A stretch of 64,000 nucleotides of DNA from Amoebidium appalachense (Eukaryota; Ichthyosporea), in NCBI GenBank assembly GCA_963693365.1, contig CAVNZM010000014.1, positions 4,650,001 to 4,714,000 on the forward strand, written 5' to 3'. The translations under genes were made by a program, and so were the position numbers. Positions 60,582-64,000 of this stretch are shown here, one piece after another (positions within the stretch are counted from its first letter, which is position 1; each line of letters starts with the position of its first letter). The notes below the pieces were generated by a model that ran no database searches, was not told the origin of the DNA, and saw only the letters and a list, made by a program, of their open reading frames with translations.

Positions 60582-61653
60582 CCTTACATCCACGTCAAAG
60601 CCAAGCATAAATGCTTTTACAAAGTCGGCAGCCTTTTGCAATGCAGAGCTCTCTGTGGTGTGGGGGGATGTCTGGAGGGATTGAGAGTGAGTAAAAAGTT
60701 TTTTAAAAAAAAAGGACATCTGAGCATTTTTCCTTTACAAGTAAAATGGGATAGAGAAAATGAAGCCACGTGGAATATTGGAGCTCCTCTGGGGTGCTCG
60801 CTGTATGTGTGTGTGTGTGTGTGTTTGTTTGTTTTGTGTTAGGAGTGAGTGAAGAGTGAGCCAGTATGCGTGTGTGAGTAGGAGTGCACGAGTGTACGTG
60901 TGTGGTGATGTGTGTTGAGCGTGAGAGAGGGAGGGACAGAGTGTGTTTTTGTGTGTCAGTGGAAACCTACCCTCACAATGACAATCATTACCTAATTTAT
61001 CCCCCCCCCCCCCCCCCCCTCCTGCGTCTACCCTCATCCCCACACAACCGTTACTCCCCCCCCCACCCCCTTCACTTTCAATCACCACAAGCACACACAC
61101 ACAAAGCTTCCCGAAGGAACGGAACCAACTCCTTCCCACTGGATACAAAGCACACAGACAACCCCCCCCCCCCCCCAAAAAAAAATATCTCCCTCTCCGT
61201 CCCCCCAACCTCCCCCCCCCCCCCCCCCTCCCCCCACCCACACACCTTCCCCCCTTCCCCCCTCCCTTTGACCCCCTCATTATTTGCACACAGATTAGCA
61301 GGCAGACTCACCCTAATGTCGATGGTCTTTGTCTTAAGGTTCATGCGCACTTGCAGCTTCAGATGTGTCACCAGAGGGGTGTATATCTTCATCCAGCTAT
61401 TTTTCAAAGGCGTAAATCGGTGCGCCGGCACCTGAATCTTGCGCATGTGCACCTTGCCGTCCTATATTTTCAAGGAAATTTGGGAGATAGGTGGAGGGGG
61501 GGAGATAGACGAGGCGTGGGTACGTTGATGTGACGAGTGGGGAACGCGAGGTGGGAGAGCAGGGGAGGGGAGGAAAGTGTGGGTGTGTTTGTGTGTGTGA
61601 GGGGATGGGATAGAGGAGGGGGGGGAAGACGGAGGAAGGGTGAAAGATTGGCG

Positions 61654-61691
<38 letters not shown>

Positions 61692-62553
61692 TTTAGGTCT
61701 GAACTTGTTTGGTTAAAGCGGCAACAAAAAAACTGCTCAATGTCAATTCCAGAGACGGGCTCAGCACGATGCTGAGTGTATAGCGTGTATAAGCGTAGTG
61801 TGGGAAAAGTGTCTGTGCTTGTGTGGGTACACCCACACGTGCGCGTGGGGGCACCAATTGTATCCGTGCGATCTGCATGCACTCGGCTGCTTAGCAACCA
61901 CACACGACAAAAGAAAGGCACAAGCAACAAACAACGAGTATGTCCTCTCCATGCAGAGAGAAATCCCCCGCCACTGATTGGTGGGGCTTCCCAAGGAGGA
62001 GAGTGTGGCTCTGTCCTGCTTCCGTCAACAACTGGCGGCACGGCGCCCGCCAGCCGCAAAGTGGCAGGAGGGATAAACAATGCGTGTGTGTGCAAGTAAG
62101 AGAGAGAGAGAGAGAGAGTGTGTGTGTGTGTGTGTGTGTGTGAGGTGCTGTTGGCGCCCACTGTGACGTACGCATGTGCGCTTGCAGGATCTGATAGTGA
62201 GTGACTATGTACTGTGGTTGGTACACTCACACGTGTGCTGTGTGTGTGTGTGTGTGTGTGTGCGCAAGAGCAGGTAACCTACTCAGGTATGCACGCAAGC
62301 GTGTGATCGCGTGCAAAAACGTGCAACTCGGCTCCCCAGCAAGCTGTGGCATACAGATATAACAAACAACCCAAACAACAAACGAAACAGGAAAACTGCC
62401 ACACAACTACAAATATGTCCTCTCCATGCAGAGAGAAATCCCCCGCCACTGATTGGTGGGGCTTCCCAAGGAGGAGAGTGTGGCTCTGTCCTGCTTCCGT
62501 CAACAACTGGCGGCACGGCGCCCACCAGCCGCAAAGTGGCAGGAGGTAAGAAA

Positions 62554-62586
<33 letters not shown>

Positions 62587-63075
62587 TGTACTCGTGCCTG
62601 TGTGTTCGTGCGTGCGAAAGTGAAACTGCAAAATCTTGCACAGTGCGCTGTGATAAAAAGAAAAATGCCGCATTGCCGTTCAAAGGGTGAAAATACATGT
62701 GTACACCGTAAACAAATCCTATCCAAATCATTATAGATGCTACTTCTGTACAAGAACAACGACAAACCGAACAAAAAACCATAAAAAGTAAAACATGTCC
62801 GCTCCATGCAGAGAGAAATCTCCCGCCACTGATTGGCGGGACTTCCCAAGGAGGAGAGTGTGGCTCTGTCCTGCTTCCGTCAACAACTGGTGGCACGGCG
62901 CCCGCCAGCCGCAAAGTGGCAGGAGGTAAAAAAGGTGCGTGGGCGTGTGTGTGTGTATGTGTATGTGTGTGTCGCGCACACGCGCGCGAGGAAGAGTATC
63001 ATTACACCAAGGTGTGTATAATGACGTGTCCGTGAGAGGGTGTATGGGTTAAGGTTTGTAAACTATAGTTGTGCA

Positions 63076-63108
<33 letters not shown>

Positions 63109-63927
63109 ACGTGTGTGTGTGTGTTTCTGTACGTGTGTGTGTGCGCCCGCACCAAAGCGCACACATCTTCAACTCAAATATGTCCAAGGACGTGCATTTC
63201 CGTTCAAGAGCAAAAGAAGTGTCCTTGTGTATGTCAGAAATGCTTAATGCTATAACGGGAGTCAAACCAGCCCAACCAATGAAATGTCCAAACAGTAGCA
63301 TAACCATAAACATGTCCTCTCCATGCAGAGAGAAATTCCCCGCCACTGATTGGTGGGGCTTCCCAAGGAGGAGAGTGTGGCTCTGTCCTGCTTCCGTCAA
63401 CAACTGGCGGCACGGCGCCCGCCAGCCGCAAAGTGGCAGGAGAGGATGCACAATGTGTGTGTGCAAGTGTGTATGTGTGTGCTTGTGTGTAAAGTCCAGG
63501 AACACACCAGGGCGTGTGTGTGTATACGTGCATGTGCGTGTGTGTGGGTGTGGTGGTACTGCTCAATGTATAAAAACTCTGAGACGTAGACATGCTCGAT
63601 GAGGCAGAAGCCCGTGTCGACCAAAGCCGAATCCACGAGGTAGCAAAACAGTTGAAAAGCATAAAAATGAGCACAAGGCACCCCAAAACATTGTACACGT
63701 GGATAAGTGGATACGTCCGTGTGCATAGCTGTGTATACGTAGGTGTGTATGCGTGCGCGTGTCTTGTGTGTGCAGGCGTGTACGTGAGTACGTGTGCTTA
63801 CCGTCAATTCAGCAGCCGACAGAGGAGCGAACTCGGGTTTCTCGACTTCCATAGCGGTGTCCTTTGCGTCGTGTGTGGCCTGGGCAGCAGCCTGGACCTG
63901 TGCCGCATCAATAATGTCTACGTCCAT
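54792..63927 (-). CDS. PNO1: RNA-binding protein PNO1 (Dim2), complete, seven exons
   Basis: KH-domain factor that binds the 3' end of pre-18S rRNA in 90S and pre-40S particles and controls its final cleavage; acts in nucleolus and cytoplasm. Exons (minus): 63927-63802, 61461-61312, 60671-60588, 58785-58725, 58246-58129, 55405-55335 and 54859-54792 (stop TAG 54794-54792). Phases 0,0,0,1,2,1 all agree, giving 225 residues against about 252 in human. An acidic N-terminus beginning [10 protein letters not shown] leads to the conserved part: [88 protein letters not shown] (KH-type GxxG region), [37 protein letters not shown] and [18 protein letters not shown] at the C-terminus. No lesions seen. 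Introns carry long B elements (intron 6 and intron 3) and four 131-bp repeats (intron 1). Confidence 0.95.
55937..57960 (-). mobile_element. Long family B element with upstream block, copy 2
   Basis: Near-identical to the copy at 45536-47700: plus strand TTTTGAATGCGTCAAAAAGT through CGAGCAGGGTTGCTTATGCA to AGAAAAGTAGACACCGG (about 56718). The shared block then continues with AATCAACCAGAACAACAAAT and GTCGTTAGATGTCAGACAAA to the GA tracts before about 57960. It lacks the family A insert seen in copy 1. It lies in PNO1 intron 6, sense to the gene. Confidence 0.8.
56876..56980. repeat. GA microsatellite
   Basis: (GA)n following an A run, inside copy 2 of the long B block. Copy 1 has only a short GA run here (46450-46468), so this tract has expanded or contracted since duplication. 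Confidence 0.85.
58868..58945. repeat. TG microsatellite
   Basis: (TG)n in PNO1 intron 3, followed by a second run at about 59034-59082. Confidence 0.85.
59426..60208 (-). mobile_element. Family B element, copy 3
   Basis: The same about 780-bp B sequence as copies 1 and 2, ending at AAAAGTAGACACC. Beyond that it diverges into a G-rich tract, so the upstream block is absent. It lies in PNO1 intron 3, sense to the gene. Confidence 0.85.
61940..63442 (+). repeat. Four dispersed 131-bp direct repeats
   Basis: Copies at 61940-62070, 62415-62545, 62795-62925 and 63312-63442, nearly identical, from ATGTCCTCTCCATGCAGAGA to AAAGTGGCAGGAG. Spacers of about 250-390 bp are unrelated apart from TG runs following each copy. 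All lie in PNO1 intron 1. Each copy has an AG near its start (CCATGCAG) and, in copies 2 and 3, a donor-like GTAA right after its end, on the strand opposite to PNO1. I see no inverted termini. Confidence 0.85.
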
Positions 63928-64000
63928 GTTTGCAATTGGAAAAGGGAAGCTAACCAGAAAGGGTTGCTACAACCGCGTGTGAAGCGTAAGGTTGGGTGGG
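63928..64000. other. PNO1 5' flank at window edge
   Basis: Only about 70 bp. Nothing specific can be seen. It should be the PNO1 5' untranslated region or promoter. Confidence 0.4.

Overview
The window is nuclear DNA from an intron-rich eukaryote, most likely a protist or microalga. All recognisable genes have short exons (about 60-330 bp for most) joined by GT-AG and a few GC-AG introns, and encode eukaryotic core proteins: lysosomal alpha-mannosidase, the N-acetyltransferase NAA50, a plant-type ATP phosphofructokinase, a CCR4/PDE12-type nuclease and the ribosome-assembly factor PNO1. The lineage cannot be fixed from the sequence alone. Introns and spacers are crowded with long poly-G/poly-C tracts (up to about 81 bases), CA/TG and GA/CT microsatellites. 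None of the coding exons I could rebuild carries such a tract. Most long open frames in the window are translations of these simple repeats.

Layout. 1-2154: 5' part of an alpha-mannosidase gene (minus; continues off the left edge). 2485-10389: a six-exon, about 1538-residue gene (plus), divergent from the mannosidase, combining a DUF6729-like domain, DDE-transposase-like motifs and a DEDDy 3'-5' exonuclease. About 10.4-13.4 kb: spacer. About 15.4-23.4 kb: NAA50 (plus), introns full of repeats. 24553-31754: phosphofructokinase (plus, ten exons, one apparent 1-base frameshift). 31.8-36.2 kb: spacer with a large GA/CT inverted repeat. 36193-37218: intronless seven-helix membrane protein gene broken by two small frameshifts. 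37.2-41.3 kb: spacer. 41342-52890: endonuclease/exonuclease/phosphatase-family gene (minus) with a decayed reverse transcriptase in an intron. 52.9-54.8 kb: spacer. 54792-63927: complete PNO1 (minus, seven exons).

The most unusual signal is a repeat superfamily (families A and B) whose copies share a 3' end reading ...GTACTTCGTAC...CATTCAAA followed directly by poly-C, with variable 5' truncation. Every copy I found lies in an intron, or in the presumed first intron of NAA50, and every copy is in the sense orientation of its host gene: plus in NAA50 and phosphofructokinase, minus in the nuclease gene and PNO1. One copy has a filled/empty-site pair inside the window. The second notable item is the transposase-like gene, where an exonuclease domain sits between the second Asp and the Glu of the presumed DDE triad.

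The genes do not form a pathway. Several small indels in otherwise conserved exons, one of them in a C8 run, suggest either draft-assembly error or real decay; this matters when reading the frames.
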